Assembly: GCF_024171735.1 (NCBI RefSeq)
Contig: NZ_JAMTCH010000007.1
Span: 1-64,000, forward strand
Origin: Prauserella alba
GTDB lineage: Bacteria; Actinomycetota; Actinomycetes; Mycobacteriales; Pseudonocardiaceae
Direction: 5' to 3'
Length of the DNA stretch: 64,000 nucleotides
Below the pieces are notes generated by a model. That model saw nothing but the letters and a program-made list of their open reading frames with translations, made no database searches and was not told where the DNA came from. How positions within the stretch are numbered: position 1 is the stretch's first letter; each line of letters begins with the position of its first letter. Position numbers and translations under genes: made by a program. This document shows positions 25,945 through 34,323 of this stretch, piece after piece.

Positions 25945-26559
25945 TCAGCGCCGTCGGCGGGCGCGGAGTACGACGTCGTGGGTGTGGTGCGTTCCTTCCG
26001 GTGGGGCCGTCGTGCGGGCGCGGGTCTCGTGGTTCTCGACGGTCCAGTCGTCGTCGAGTAGCTCGGCGACCTGGCCGGGCTGGTAGTAGGCATGCGGGTC
26101 GTGGCTCTCGTCGACGCCGCTGAGGTCGTGCCCGACGAACAGCAGGACCCCGCCGGGTGCGACGGCGTCGAGCAGGCCGCGGACGGCGGCCCGCCCCGCA
26201 TCGAGGCGCAGCGGGAAGTAGTGCACGGACACGAGATCGAACGCGCCCGCCGGCGGGGGCATGGCCGTGGGATCGCCGTGGACCCAGCTGATGCGCTCGC
26301 CGATGCCGTGTTCCTGGGCCGCCCGTGCCGCCCGCTCGAGCGCCACGCGCGAGATGTCGATCGCGGTGACGTGCCAGCCGTGCGTGGCGAGCCACACGGC
26401 GTCGCCGCCTTCGCCGCAGCCGACGTCGAGTGCCTGCCCTGCCGCCAGGTCCGCGGTGTCGGTGACGAGCACGCCGTTCGGGTTTCCGCTGAAGAGCTGC
26501 TGCTGTTCGCGATAGCGCTCGTCCCAGAAGGCGGCGCCACCGGTCTGCTGTTGAGTCAT
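25945..26559 (-). CDS. SAM-dependent methyltransferase (class I, TehB-like)
   Basis: A 204-residue cytoplasmic methyltransferase. Motif I is ALDVGCGEGGDAVWLA (residues about 42-57), with the acidic residue of motif II in TAIDISRVAL and motif post I in WVHGDPTAMP. FWDERYREQQQLFSGNPN at the N-terminus is typical of the thiopurine/TehB-like group. The substrate is unknown. It is divergent from an XRE-cupin regulator 109 bp away, and two copies of the same 15-bp operator-like sequence lie between them, so it is probably that regulator's target. Confidence 0.83.
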   Translation of the reverse strand: MTQQQTGGAAFWDERYREQQQLFSGNPNGVLVTDTADLAAGQALDVGCGEGGDAVWLATHGWHVTAIDISRVALERAARAAQEHGIGERISWVHGDPTAMPPPAGAFDLVSVHYFPLRLDAGRAAVRGLLDAVAPGGVLLFVGHDLSGVDESHDPHAYYQPGQVAELLDDDWTVENHETRARTTAPPEGTHHTHDVVLRARRRR

Positions 26560-26601
26560 ACCGCCACAGTGCGCTCGCAGCCCGCGAACCGGCCAACAAT
26601 C

Positions 26602-26661
26602 TTGCCGGATCTGCAACAAGGCCGCATGCGGTATTGACACGACGAGTTGCCGGAACTGCAA
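26602..26661. promoter_or_regulatory. Twin TTGC-N7-GCAA operators in divergent promoter
   Basis: TTGCCGGATCTGCAA at 26602-26616 and TTGCCGGAACTGCAA at 26647-26661, differing at one base and spaced 45 bp. Each is an imperfect palindrome. A TTGACA -35 box at 26634-26639 lies between them, reading toward the regulator gene. The two copies flank the start regions of both divergent genes, as expected for an autoregulated XRE repressor controlling the methyltransferase as well. Confidence 0.7.
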
Positions 26662-26668
26662 TCCCGGG

Positions 26669-27250
26669 GTGGATCATGATCTCGATGCCGTGCTGACGGC
26701 CGTGGGCCCGCGGTTGCGGAAGCTGCGCGCCGAGACGGACCTGACGTTGGGTGCACTGTCCGAGGTCACGGGCATCTCGGTGAGCACGCTCTCACGCCTC
26801 GAATCGGGACAGCGAAAACCGGGCCTCGACCTGCTGCTGCCGCTGGCGAAGGCGTACCGAGTGCCGTTGGACGACCTGGTCGGAGCACCGCAGGTCGGCG
26901 ATCCGCGCGTGTACCCGCGGCCGATGCGCCACGACGGGCTGACGGTCCTGCCGCTGACGCGCAGGCCGGGCGGGCTGCAGGCGTTCAAGCACATCCTGCC
27001 GGGCGAGCCGAACGACCGGACCCCGACACCGCGTTCGCACGAGGGCTACCACTGGCTGTACGTCCTCAGCGGACGCCTCCGCGTCATCCTCGGCGACCAG
27101 GACCTCGTGCTCACCGCAGGTGAGGTCGCCGAGTTCGACACCCATCTGCCCCACTGGTTCGGAAACGCCGACCACCGCCCGGCCGAGTTCCTCAGCATCC
27201 TCGGCCCGCAGGGGGAACGTTTCCACGTGCGCGCCAGCTACTGCCCCTGA
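26669..27250 (+). CDS. XRE-family regulator with C-terminal cupin domain
   Basis: A 193-residue HTH-cupin protein. The N-terminal XRE domain reads LRKLRAETDLTLGALSEVTG, ISVSTLSRLESGQRKPGLDL (residues about 12-60). The C-terminal cupin (about 100-185) has the conserved HEGYHWLYVLSGRLRVILGD and LPHWFGNADHRPAEFLSI, with H residues that could bind metal or ligand. Family members such as PuuR or SutR sense small molecules. GTG 26669 is chosen; little leader sequence is available. The paired 15-bp sites upstream are the likely operators. Confidence 0.87.
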   Translation: MDHDLDAVLTAVGPRLRKLRAETDLTLGALSEVTGISVSTLSRLESGQRKPGLDLLLPLAKAYRVPLDDLVGAPQVGDPRVYPRPMRHDGLTVLPLTRRPGGLQAFKHILPGEPNDRTPTPRSHEGYHWLYVLSGRLRVILGDQDLVLTAGEVAEFDTHLPHWFGNADHRPAEFLSILGPQGERFHVRASYCP

Positions 27251-27253
27251 CCG

Positions 27254-27745
27254 TCAGCTGCCCGCGGTGGTCAGGCTGCGACCGGTCTCCAGCAGCGTCT
27301 TCAGGCTGGACAGGACCCACGGCCAACCGCCGGCGCCCTCCTCCGGGGCGCCGCCGCCGGCCACGTCCTTGCCCGTCTCCGGTGCTTCGGTCACGTCGTG
27401 GGTCAGGGTCAACCGGGTGAGGCCGGACGGGCCCTGGACGAGCTCGTACGTGAGGCGCTGTGGCGGTTCGTCCGTGTGCCAGGCGGCCTGCCAGTCGAGA
27501 ACCAGCCGGTGCGGCGCGTCGACCTCGACGACCGTGGCGGTCAACGCGACGTCGCCCATGCCCATCTCCTTCATCGCAGGCGTCGTGTGGTGGACCATCC
27601 GCCCGCCCGGCTGGGATTCGAAGGTGACGTCACCGCCGTAGCCGAACCGGTTCGTGTACTCGGAACTGGTGAGCGCCTGCCACACCTTCTCCGCCTGCGC
27701 GTCGATGTAGATGCAATGGACCTGCGTACTGCGGGTGTCGGTCAT
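27254..27745 (-). CDS. SRPBCC (AHSA1-like) domain protein
   Basis: A 163-residue START/Bet v1-like protein. The N-terminus VHCIYIDAQAEKVWQALTSS and the middle EVDAPHRLVLDWQAAW match the AHSA1/YndB group, which bind hydrophobic ligands or activate Hsp90-like chaperones; actinobacterial members are often stress-induced or partnered with ArsR regulators. No ArsR gene lies here. AAGGGC is placed 8 nt before ATG 27745. It ends 4 bp from the XRE-cupin stop, convergent with it, and no clear terminator fits in that gap. Confidence 0.8.
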   Translation of the reverse strand: MTDTRSTQVHCIYIDAQAEKVWQALTSSEYTNRFGYGGDVTFESQPGGRMVHHTTPAMKEMGMGDVALTATVVEVDAPHRLVLDWQAAWHTDEPPQRLTYELVQGPSGLTRLTLTHDVTEAPETGKDVAGGGAPEEGAGGWPWVLSSLKTLLETGRSLTTAGS

Positions 27746-27914
27746 CGTCGTGCCCTTCGGGTTTCGGCCAGTGCCTTGTGGTCGGTGGCTTGTCGTCGAT
27801 GGCTTGCGGTCGGTGCGCGCGGACAGGGTGCCGCCACGGTAGAGCCTCCGAACGGATTCCGCCGGGGGTGAACGCGCAGGCCACGGAGTGCCCGAGTGGC
27901 CTACGTTCGACCCC

Positions 27915-28640
27915 ATGCCGCCTGTCACCACGCGCACGGTCGAATACCCCGCCGACGGCCTGACGATGCTCGGACATCTCGCGCTCCCCGCCGGATCCGG
28001 ACGCCGGCCCGCGGTCCTGCTCGGCCCGGAAGGCCCTGGAGTGTCCGACATCCAGCGCCGCAGGGCCGACGCCCTCGCCGAACTCGGCTACGTGTCGCTG
28101 GCCTTCGACCTCCACGGCGGGCACTGGTTCACCGACCCGCAGGAGATGCTGGCGCGGGTGACCCCGCTGCTCGCCGACCCCGACCGGTTGCGCGGCATCG
28201 GCCATGCCGCACTCGACGTGCTCCGCGCCGAACCACGGACCGACCCCGAGCGGATCGCCGCGGTCGGCTACGGCACCGGAGGCGCGGTCGCGCTGGAACT
28301 CGGCCGCGCGGGCGTCGAACTCAGCGCGATCGGCACGGTCAACGGCCTCGTCACCGGCAGGCCCGGCGACGCGCGCAACATCCGATGCCCGGTGTGGGCC
28401 GGGGTCGGCTCCGAAGACCCGATCATGCCGCCGCAGCAGCGGGACGCGTTCGCCGCCGAGATGCAGGACGCGGGCGTCGACTGGCGCCTCGTGGTCTACG
28501 GCGGAGCGCTGCACGCCTTCCACCATCCGACGGTCGACCACGCCGTGCTGCCCGGCGTCGGCCACCATCCGCTGCAGGCCGAGCGGGCGTGGCGCGACGT
28601 CGTCGCACTGCTCGCCGAATGTCTGCCCGTGACCGGCTGA
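27915..28640 (+). CDS. Dienelactone-hydrolase-like protein lacking the nucleophile
   Basis: About 241 residues of alpha/beta hydrolase fold, DLH group. The conserved steps VLLGPEGPGVSDIQRRRAD and LAFDLHGGHW are present, as are the catalytic Asp (GSEDPIMPP) and His (GALHAFHH). The nucleophile elbow, usually GxCxGG or GxSxGG, reads GYGTGG: the Cys/Ser position is glycine, coded GGC, one base from TGC. The protein may be inactive, use another residue, or have become a binding protein. ATG 27915 is preferred to GTG 27888, which would add nine residues. Convergent with dnaB, 18 bp apart. Confidence 0.78.
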   Translation: MPPVTTRTVEYPADGLTMLGHLALPAGSGRRPAVLLGPEGPGVSDIQRRRADALAELGYVSLAFDLHGGHWFTDPQEMLARVTPLLADPDRLRGIGHAALDVLRAEPRTDPERIAAVGYGTGGAVALELGRAGVELSAIGTVNGLVTGRPGDARNIRCPVWAGVGSEDPIMPPQQRDAFAAEMQDAGVDWRLVVYGGALHAFHHPTVDHAVLPGVGHHPLQAERAWRDVVALLAECLPVTG

Positions 28641-28658
28641 CCGGCCGCTCGCCTGTGC

Positions 28659-30047
28659 CTACTGCTGGGCGAGGTCGGCGAAGCGGCTGTAGTGCAGCTG
28701 GTGGGCGACGGCGATCGTGCTCGTCGGACCGGCACGGTGCTTGGCCAGGATCAGATCCGCCTCCCCCGCCCGCGGGTCGTCCTGTTCGAAGGCGTCGGGC
28801 CGGTGGATCAGCATGACGATGTCGGCGTCCTGCTCCAGCGAACCGGATTCCCGAAGGTCCGAGAGCATCGGGCGCTTGTCGGTCCGTTGTTCCGGACCAC
28901 GGTTCAGCTGGCTGATCGCCACGACCGGCACTTCGAGTTCCTTCGCCAGCAGCTTCAGCTGCCGCGAGAACTCCGAGACCTCCTGCTGCCGCGATTCGAC
29001 GCGTTTGCCCGACGTCATCAGCTGCATGTAGTCGACGACGACGAGCTGCAGGTCGTTGCGCTGTTTGAGGCGGCGGGCCTTCGCGCGGATCTCCATCATC
29101 GTCAGGTTCGGCGAGTCGTCCACGAACAGCGGCGCCTCGCTGATCTCGCTCATGCGCCGCGCAAGCCGCGTCCAGTCGTCGTCGGACATGCGGCCACCGC
29201 GCATGTCCGCCAGCCGAATACGTGCTTCTGCCGACAACATGCGCATGACGATCTCGGTGCGGCTCATCTCCAGCGAGAAGATCGCGCTCGTCATGCCGTG
29301 CTTGATGGAGCACGACCTGGCGAAGTCCAGCCCCAGGGTCGACTTGCCCACGCCGGGCCGGGCCGCGACGATGACCATCTGGCCGGGATGCAGGCCGTTG
29401 GTCACGTCGTCGAGGTCGGTGAAGCCCGTGGGAATGCCCTGCGCGTCCCCGCCACGGGAGGCGATGGCGTCGATCTCGTCCATCGTCGGCTGGAGCAGTT
29501 CCTCCAGCGCGACGTAGTCCTCACTGGTGCGGCGTTCGGTGACCTCGTAGATCGCGGCCTGGGCGCGGTCGACGACCTCGTTGATGTCGTTGCCGTCGCC
29601 GCCGCTGTTGTCGGCGCCATAGCCGTACTGCACGATCCGGGTGCCCGCCTCGACGAGTCGCCGCAGGACCGCCTTCTCCGCGACGATCTGTGCGTAGTAC
29701 CCGGCGTTCGCCGCCGTGGGCACGGTCGCGATGAGCGTGTGCAGGTACGGCGCGCCGCCGACCCGGCTCAGCTCACTGCGGCGTTCCAGCTCCGCCGACA
29801 CCGTGATCGGGTCGGCCGGTTCGCCGCGGCCGTACAGGTCGAGCACGCAGTCGTACACCGCCTGGTGCGCGGGCCGGTAGAAGTCGCCGGGCCGCAACAC
29901 CTCGACGACGTCGGCGATCGCGTCCTTCGACAGCAGCATGCCGCCGAGCACGGACTGCTCCGCGGCCACATCCTGCGGCGGCTGACGGTCGAACGTGCCG
30001 TGTTCGCCACCGCTCGTCGTGGGACCGCGGTCGTCGGTGATCGCCAC
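28659..30047 (-). CDS. dnaB: Replicative DNA helicase
   Basis: Hexameric 5'-3' helicase of the replisome, about 462 residues. The N-terminal domain (EQSVLGGMLLSKDAIADVVE) recruits primase; the RecA-like motor has Walker A ARPGVGKST near residue 228, the DnaB pattern LVVVDYMQLM (Walker B) and the C-terminal AKHRAGPT. No intein is present, unlike the mycobacterial gene. GTG 30047 is preferred because AAGGAGG lies 11 nt upstream; GTG 30095 would add 16 residues without a clear ribosome site. It is separated from rplI by a four-gene secretion operon, whereas in many actinobacteria it follows rplI directly. Confidence 0.96.
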   Translation of the reverse strand: MAITDDRGPTTSGGEHGTFDRQPPQDVAAEQSVLGGMLLSKDAIADVVEVLRPGDFYRPAHQAVYDCVLDLYGRGEPADPITVSAELERRSELSRVGGAPYLHTLIATVPTAANAGYYAQIVAEKAVLRRLVEAGTRIVQYGYGADNSGGDGNDINEVVDRAQAAIYEVTERRTSEDYVALEELLQPTMDEIDAIASRGGDAQGIPTGFTDLDDVTNGLHPGQMVIVAARPGVGKSTLGLDFARSCSIKHGMTSAIFSLEMSRTEIVMRMLSAEARIRLADMRGGRMSDDDWTRLARRMSEISEAPLFVDDSPNLTMMEIRAKARRLKQRNDLQLVVVDYMQLMTSGKRVESRQQEVSEFSRQLKLLAKELEVPVVAISQLNRGPEQRTDKRPMLSDLRESGSLEQDADIVMLIHRPDAFEQDDPRAGEADLILAKHRAGPTSTIAVAHQLHYSRFADLAQQ

Positions 30048-30150
30048 CGGTTCGCGCACCTCCTTCGTCGTTGTTCGAGCGGCCGACGGCGTCACAGCCG
30101 CAACAGCCGTCGGCCGTGTCCCCCGGGCGGACTCGGCCGTCCTGTGCGAA

Positions 30151-30194
30151 CCGTGCCGTGCCGTTCGACCGTGCCGTTCGGACCGTGCCGTTCG
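30151..30194. repeat. Short tandem repeat (about 13-14 bp unit)
   Basis: Three copies of CCGTGCCGTTCG at 30156-30167, 30169-30180 and 30183-30194, preceded by a partial one. It lies in untranslated DNA upstream of dnaB. Slippage-type microsatellite; no function seen. Confidence 0.6.
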
Positions 30195-30456
30195 GATTCC
30201 GCCGTGCAGGGCGTCCTCGTGTCGAACTCGTTCCCGGGCCGTGCGGCGGGCACCGCCGCCGTCCGGTCCGCCCGCCCGAAATCTCGAACGGAAGTTCGAA
30301 TCCTACCGCAGTCCGGTCGCGATGCGGCACCGTCGGAGCATTGTCGGGGTCGCTGTCTCGCACGCGCCGACGGGCGCGCGAGAAGCACGCTAGATCGCTC
30401 GGACGGCGCATTGCAATCGGGCCTGGGGACCGGTGCGCGTCTTGCTGTGCATTGCC

Positions 30457-30660
30457 TGTGGATGAGTGGGCTGAACCAGTCACAACCCGCCGCGGACCTG
30501 TGTACAAGGTGGGGAAGCCATCGCCCGGCCGAGGGAAAGCCCCTGGTCAGCCCTTGTGGGCAGGTTGTGGATAAGTTTGTCGTCACACTCGCGGCGTGTC
30601 GCCGGAAGTTGCCCCTTCGGCGTGTCGCGCAGGTTCGACCATCCGCCGGGCTGTGGATAT
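30457..30660 (-). promoter_or_regulatory. DnaA-box cluster upstream of dnaB
   Basis: On the minus strand: TTATCCACA (perfect consensus) at 30566-30574, TCATCCACA at 30457-30465 and ATATCCACA at 30652-30660, each of the last two one mismatch from consensus. All three have the same orientation as dnaB. Three boxes in 204 bp is denser than chance would suggest in this GC-rich DNA, but the region lacks the many boxes of an actinobacterial oriC. Confidence 0.5.
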
Positions 30661-30784
30661 CGCCGGTGCCGACGTGGTCACGGGGAGTGCCGCGCCCGGC
30701 TTGTCCAGCGGCCGAACGGGCGGGCACTCGCTGTCATCGCCCATCACGCACCGTCGAGGAGAGGGTCGTAGGCGGCATGCCCCG

Positions 30785-31573
30785 TCAGTCGGCCAGCGTG
30801 CCCTGCGCCTCACGCAGGCGAGACCGCAGCAGATCCGGCGTCGCGGGCGCGGCCGCGAGCAGCTGCTCGCCCGTGCCGGGGGTCTCCTCGACCAGCCAAC
30901 GGCCCTCGACCGTGTCGAGGTACGTGACCGGCTTCTCCGCGCGCTGCCGCTGGCCGGACCGGTTCCGCTCCGCCACGTACAGCTGCCCACCGCCGGTGCG
31001 TTCGAGTCCCATGATGCGCTTGAACTCGTTCAGGTCCTGCTGGGCCGCGTCCGGCACCTCGGACCGCATCACCGACACGTCCTCGTTCAGTGCCTCACCC
31101 TTCCGGCCCTCGACCCTGGCCTTCGACACCGAGAGGGCATGCGCGTTCGCGGGCGCCTGCTGCGGCAACTGCAACAGGAACGCGTCCAGCAGCTCCCGCG
31201 CAGGGACGCTCGCCAGCACCACCACTCCCGCGGCCTCGTTGTTGACCAGCGTGAACGCCTCGCCGCGACCACTGCCCGCCAGTACGGACAGGTCGACGGG
31301 TGCGCCGTCGTGCAGGCCGCTGATCCAGCCGTAGTACTCCAGCTCCGGGTGGGCGATGGCCTCGACGGTCGCCAGCAGATCGGGGTGCACACCGTCGTCA
31401 CCGGCCAGTCCGACACGGGCGAGCTCGGCGTGGATCTCGGAGTCGAGCTGCTGCAGCACCTCGCGGCTGTACCACGTCGCGCCCTTCTCCAGCGTCGCGT
31501 GGGGTTCGGTGCCCGTCCGCTGGAGCAGGCGGACGAGGGTGCGGGTACGGAGGATCTCCTGGTGCTCGAGCAC
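30785..31573 (-). CDS. ESX secretion-associated protein EspG
   Basis: About 262 residues from GTG 31573. The pattern LRTRTLVRLLQRTGTEPHAT, ATWYSREVLQQLDSEIHAEL, and later YGWISGLHDG and TYLDTVEGRWLVEE fits the EspG family. EspG is a cytosolic chaperone that binds PE/PPE substrates and delivers them to the type VII secretion machine. It is the last gene of a four-gene operon with a PPE-like protein, matching the chaperone-substrate role. No secretion ATPase or EccB/D gene is in the window. Confidence 0.82.
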   Translation of the reverse strand: MLEHQEILRTRTLVRLLQRTGTEPHATLEKGATWYSREVLQQLDSEIHAELARVGLAGDDGVHPDLLATVEAIAHPELEYYGWISGLHDGAPVDLSVLAGSGRGEAFTLVNNEAAGVVVLASVPARELLDAFLLQLPQQAPANAHALSVSKARVEGRKGEALNEDVSVMRSEVPDAAQQDLNEFKRIMGLERTGGGQLYVAERNRSGQRQRAEKPVTYLDTVEGRWLVEETPGTGEQLLAAAPATPDLLRSRLREAQGTLAD

Positions 31574-31761
31574 GGCGCTGCCTCTTCGGGGTGCACGGGC
31601 CGCGAGCCCGCGGACCGGAGATCCGGCCGCGGAATCGGGCAAGGGGTTGAGTCGAGTGGAACTGGGTGGCCCAGACATCGGGCCGCTACCGAGAAGCTAC
31701 GGGGCAGCGGCCCGACCGGGTGCGCCGTTACGGGGTTTCCGACCCGTGTGGGCGGTGTGTT

Positions 31762-33177
31762 CTATTCGCCGATGACGGGCGGTGCGGTCTTCTGATCGGT
31801 GCCGAACAGCTTGTTGCCGTCCTCGTCGATCATGAACTTGCGCTCGTGTTCCTCGTCGTCGTCGCCTTGCTGGCCACGTCCGCCTGCACCCATCGGCATC
31901 ATGCCGCCTCGGCCTCCCGAAGCTCCCGCCGTGCCCGCAGCGCCCGCGGTGCCGGCGCCGGAACCCATGGCTCCGCCGCCCATGCCCATCGCACCACCAC
32001 GAGCGGCCGCACCGCCCGCGCCGGCGCCGCCCGAACCGGCGGCACCACCGGAGCCCGAGCCGTAACCCGAGCCGGAACCGTAACCACTGCCGCCCGGGCC
32101 GAAGCCGGCGGCACCGGGGCCGAAGGCGCTCCCGCCAGGGCCGAAGTTGCTTCCGCCGGGGCCGAAGTTGCTCGTACCGGGGCCGGGAGTGCCGGGTGCG
32201 TACGGGCCGTTGCCGAATGGTCCGTTGGGCAGGCTCGGCGTGGTGCCGAGGCCCGACGAGCCGGTGCTGTCGTCCTCGGGCAACGGTCCCGGGATCGACG
32301 GATCCCAGGCGTCGCCGTCCCAGGGGTCACCGGGGCCAGGGGTGCCCGGCGGATAGTCGGGGCCGGGAGTGCCGGGCGGGTAGCCGGGACCGGGCGCACC
32401 AGGCCCCGGCGCACCAGGACCGGGTGTGCCGGGCCCGGGGTACTGGCCCCCGCCGCCACTGCCGTCGCCGGTACCCGTGCCGCCGGCTCCGGCGCCGCTG
32501 CCTGAGCCGCCCCCGTTGTGGATGAAGTCCTTGGCGATACCGCTCTCGGCGATGCCAGACTCGGCCAGCGACACGTCGCCGAACGAGCCCTCCATCTCAC
32601 TGAACTGCGGCATCAGGCTCGCGTTGTGTGTGCTCTCGCTGTTGTACGCCTCGAACGCCGCGACATTCAGCTTGGCGTTCTCGTTGTACTCCTGAATCTT
32701 GCGGTCCGTGTCGGTCTCCCACGGCGCGAGGTCGTTCAGGATGCCGCTCTCCGGGGGATTCTCCGGCAGCGGCTGCACCGTCGTGCGGACCTTCTCGAAC
32801 GCGCTCGACTGGTTGTTCAGGACCGTGCCGCTCTTGGCGAGGTTCGCGTTGGAATCCTCCATCCAGACCTTCAACGGCTCGGCGCCCATCCGTGCACTGG
32901 AACCGCCTTCGCCGGTCCAGGCGGCGTCCATCTTCTTGTCGAGCTCGTCGATCTGCGCGACGCGCTGCTGGTAGCGGTTCTGCAGTACGTTGGTCGCGGC
33001 CTGGCCGTCGTGCAGCGACGCCGTGCCGGGACCGCCCGTGATGGCCTGGTAGATCTGGCGTGCGTCGATGCAGCCGGACGGGCTGAACTGCTGTTGACCG
33101 TCCTGGCTGTTCGCCACCGAGTCGGCGACGTAGGTGCCCGCGCCGGCGGCGATCGGAACGAGAACTGGCAGGACCAT
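31762..33177 (-). CDS. PPE-like type VII secretion substrate with Gly/Pro-rich tail
   Basis: A 471-residue protein. The N-terminal 180 residues are helical with a WTGEGGSSARMGAEPLKVWM segment (WxG) near residue 87-106, like the helix-turn-helix of PPE/WXG100 proteins. After about residue 225 it is low complexity: a PGPGTPGPGAPGPG-type region, then SNFGPGGSNFGPGGSAFGPG repeats and a Gly/Ala/Met tract. The C-terminus (DEEHERKFMIDEDGNKLFGT) is charged and conserved-looking. No signal peptide; secretion through a type VII system is expected. Its neighbours are EspG, a lipoprotein and a small WXG-like protein in the same operon. Confidence 0.7.
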   Translation of the reverse strand: MVLPVLVPIAAGAGTYVADSVANSQDGQQQFSPSGCIDARQIYQAITGGPGTASLHDGQAATNVLQNRYQQRVAQIDELDKKMDAAWTGEGGSSARMGAEPLKVWMEDSNANLAKSGTVLNNQSSAFEKVRTTVQPLPENPPESGILNDLAPWETDTDRKIQEYNENAKLNVAAFEAYNSESTHNASLMPQFSEMEGSFGDVSLAESGIAESGIAKDFIHNGGGSGSGAGAGGTGTGDGSGGGGQYPGPGTPGPGAPGPGAPGPGYPPGTPGPDYPPGTPGPGDPWDGDAWDPSIPGPLPEDDSTGSSGLGTTPSLPNGPFGNGPYAPGTPGPGTSNFGPGGSNFGPGGSAFGPGAAGFGPGGSGYGSGSGYGSGSGGAAGSGGAGAGGAAARGGAMGMGGGAMGSGAGTAGAAGTAGASGGRGGMMPMGAGGRGQQGDDDEEHERKFMIDEDGNKLFGTDQKTAPPVIGE

Positions 33178-33238
33178 CTCAGGCTCCCTTGGTCGATGTG
33201 GTTCGGACGTGGCGCGTCGGAATGAGGTTCCGTCGGCG

Positions 33239-33883
33239 TCACGCGCCCCCTCGAAGGTTGTGGATCATGTCGCCGGCGAGCGCCTCGGCGACCGCGCATC
33301 CCTGCGGGTAGTCGTCGCTCGACTCGGTGACCTGGGCCATCAGCGACACCACGTACTCGTCGGTGAGCCCGACCTGCAGGTCGCAGAAACCGTCACCGCG
33401 GTTGTCCTGATGGGTCTGCGTGACCACAGCAGGGTGGCCTTCGACCTCGGTCGGCTCGAACACCGCGAGGCTGTCGGATCGGGCGTAGACGTCGTCCAGA
33501 CCGTTCGCGAACTCCTGCACCGCGACGAACCGGACTCGGCTGCCCGAGCCGTCGGAGTAGCGGTAGATGCAGGTCGGCGAACCGTCGGACATCGGTTCGG
33601 ACTCGCCCTGCTCCAGGTTGCGTTCCTGCGTCTGCGAGTTCGACAGCGCCGCGCACGGATCCCGGTCGAGCGCGGCGACATCGACCGGATCGCTCACCCG
33701 CGGTGCCTGTCCGCCCGGGCCGTCGGCGGCGGCCGATGAAGGGGCCTGCGCGCCGGCCGACGAGGCCTGCTCCGACGGGGCTCCCCCGCCCGTCGCCTCA
33801 CCCTCGGTGGCGGAACCGCAGGCCGACAGCACCAGACCCGCGACCGCGGCGACGAGCACCGCACCTGCCCGGCGGCTTCTCAT
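33239..33883 (-). CDS. DUF3558 family lipoprotein
   Basis: A 214-residue exported lipoprotein: signal peptide with lipobox LVLSAC (Cys22). A 35-residue Ser/Ala/Gly linker follows. The domain shows DPCAALSNSQT, SDGSPTCIYRYSDGS, FCDLQVGL and YPQGCAVAEALAGDM; cysteines are spaced as in DUF3558 proteins (LppN/LpqA-like in mycobacteria). The function is unknown, but these lipoproteins often sit in type VII accessory clusters. Its ATG at 33883 overlaps the stop of the upstream gene (ATGA). Confidence 0.82.
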   Translation of the reverse strand: MRSRRAGAVLVAAVAGLVLSACGSATEGEATGGGAPSEQASSAGAQAPSSAAADGPGGQAPRVSDPVDVAALDRDPCAALSNSQTQERNLEQGESEPMSDGSPTCIYRYSDGSGSRVRFVAVQEFANGLDDVYARSDSLAVFEPTEVEGHPAVVTQTHQDNRGDGFCDLQVGLTDEYVVSLMAQVTESSDDYPQGCAVAEALAGDMIHNLRGGA

Positions 33884-34323
33884 CCAAGCACTCCGTTGCC
33901 CGCCTTGCCCGCGTCCTCGGCGGCCTGTTCATCGGCGGCCTCGGTGACACCCTTGGCCTTCTTCAAGGCCTCGATGTACTGCTGGGTGTGCTTGAGCATG
34001 CTCATGGTCTGCTGCAGCAGCGCCTGTCCCGCGGGGTTGGCCGAGCCGACGAACGTGTTGCTCGCCGGTTCGTTGCCAGGGGCCTGCACGCCTGCGATCT
34101 TGTTCGCCTCGTCGACGTCGTTCTGCAGGTCGTCGCGCAGTTGCTCCCACTGCGACAGGACCGCGTCGATCTCCTCAGGGCTGAAGGAGTAGCCACCGCC
34201 GGCCGCCGAGCTCGCCGCCTGCTTGGCGAACTCGCCCAGGCTCGCCGAGTTCTTGGCAAGGTGGACCATCGGCGTCGGCATCTTCGACAACATGCCTCCG
34301 CCGCCGGCGATTTGCGCTTCCAC
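33880..34323 (-). CDS. Small WXG-like helical protein (ESX cluster)
   Basis: A 147-residue alpha-helical protein starting at GTG 34323 after GGAAGGGG. It has IDAVLSQWEQLRDDLQNDVD (residues about 45-64) with a W between helices, then HTQQYIEALKKAKGVTEAAD. Size and helical pattern are like Esx/WXG100-type proteins, but the WXG motif itself is absent, so the assignment rests on context. First gene of the operon with DUF3558 lipoprotein (4-bp overlap), PPE-like protein and EspG. Confidence 0.6.
   Translation of the reverse strand: MEAQIAGGGGMLSKMPTPMVHLAKNSASLGEFAKQAASSAAGGGYSFSPEEIDAVLSQWEQLRDDLQNDVDEANKIAGVQAPGNEPASNTFVGSANPAGQALLQQTMSMLKHTQQYIEALKKAKGVTEAADEQAAEDAGKAGNGVLG

Larger units (their letters stand above)
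30048..30784. other. 737-bp gap upstream of dnaB with DnaA-box-like sites
   Basis: No gene is supported. The part next to dnaB (30048-30420) is very GC-rich and holds a 14-bp tandem repeat at 30151-30194. From about 30430 to 30670 the sequence carries three TGTGGAT-type nonamers. The transcript of the EspG gene must end in this gap, but no strong hairpin was identified. Confidence 0.5.

Noticed and set aside
30285-30320. GTTCGAATCC-like T-arm as a tRNA or attachment site
   Set aside because: The flanking bases do not form the T-stem, and no acceptor, D-arm or anticodon arm is present.
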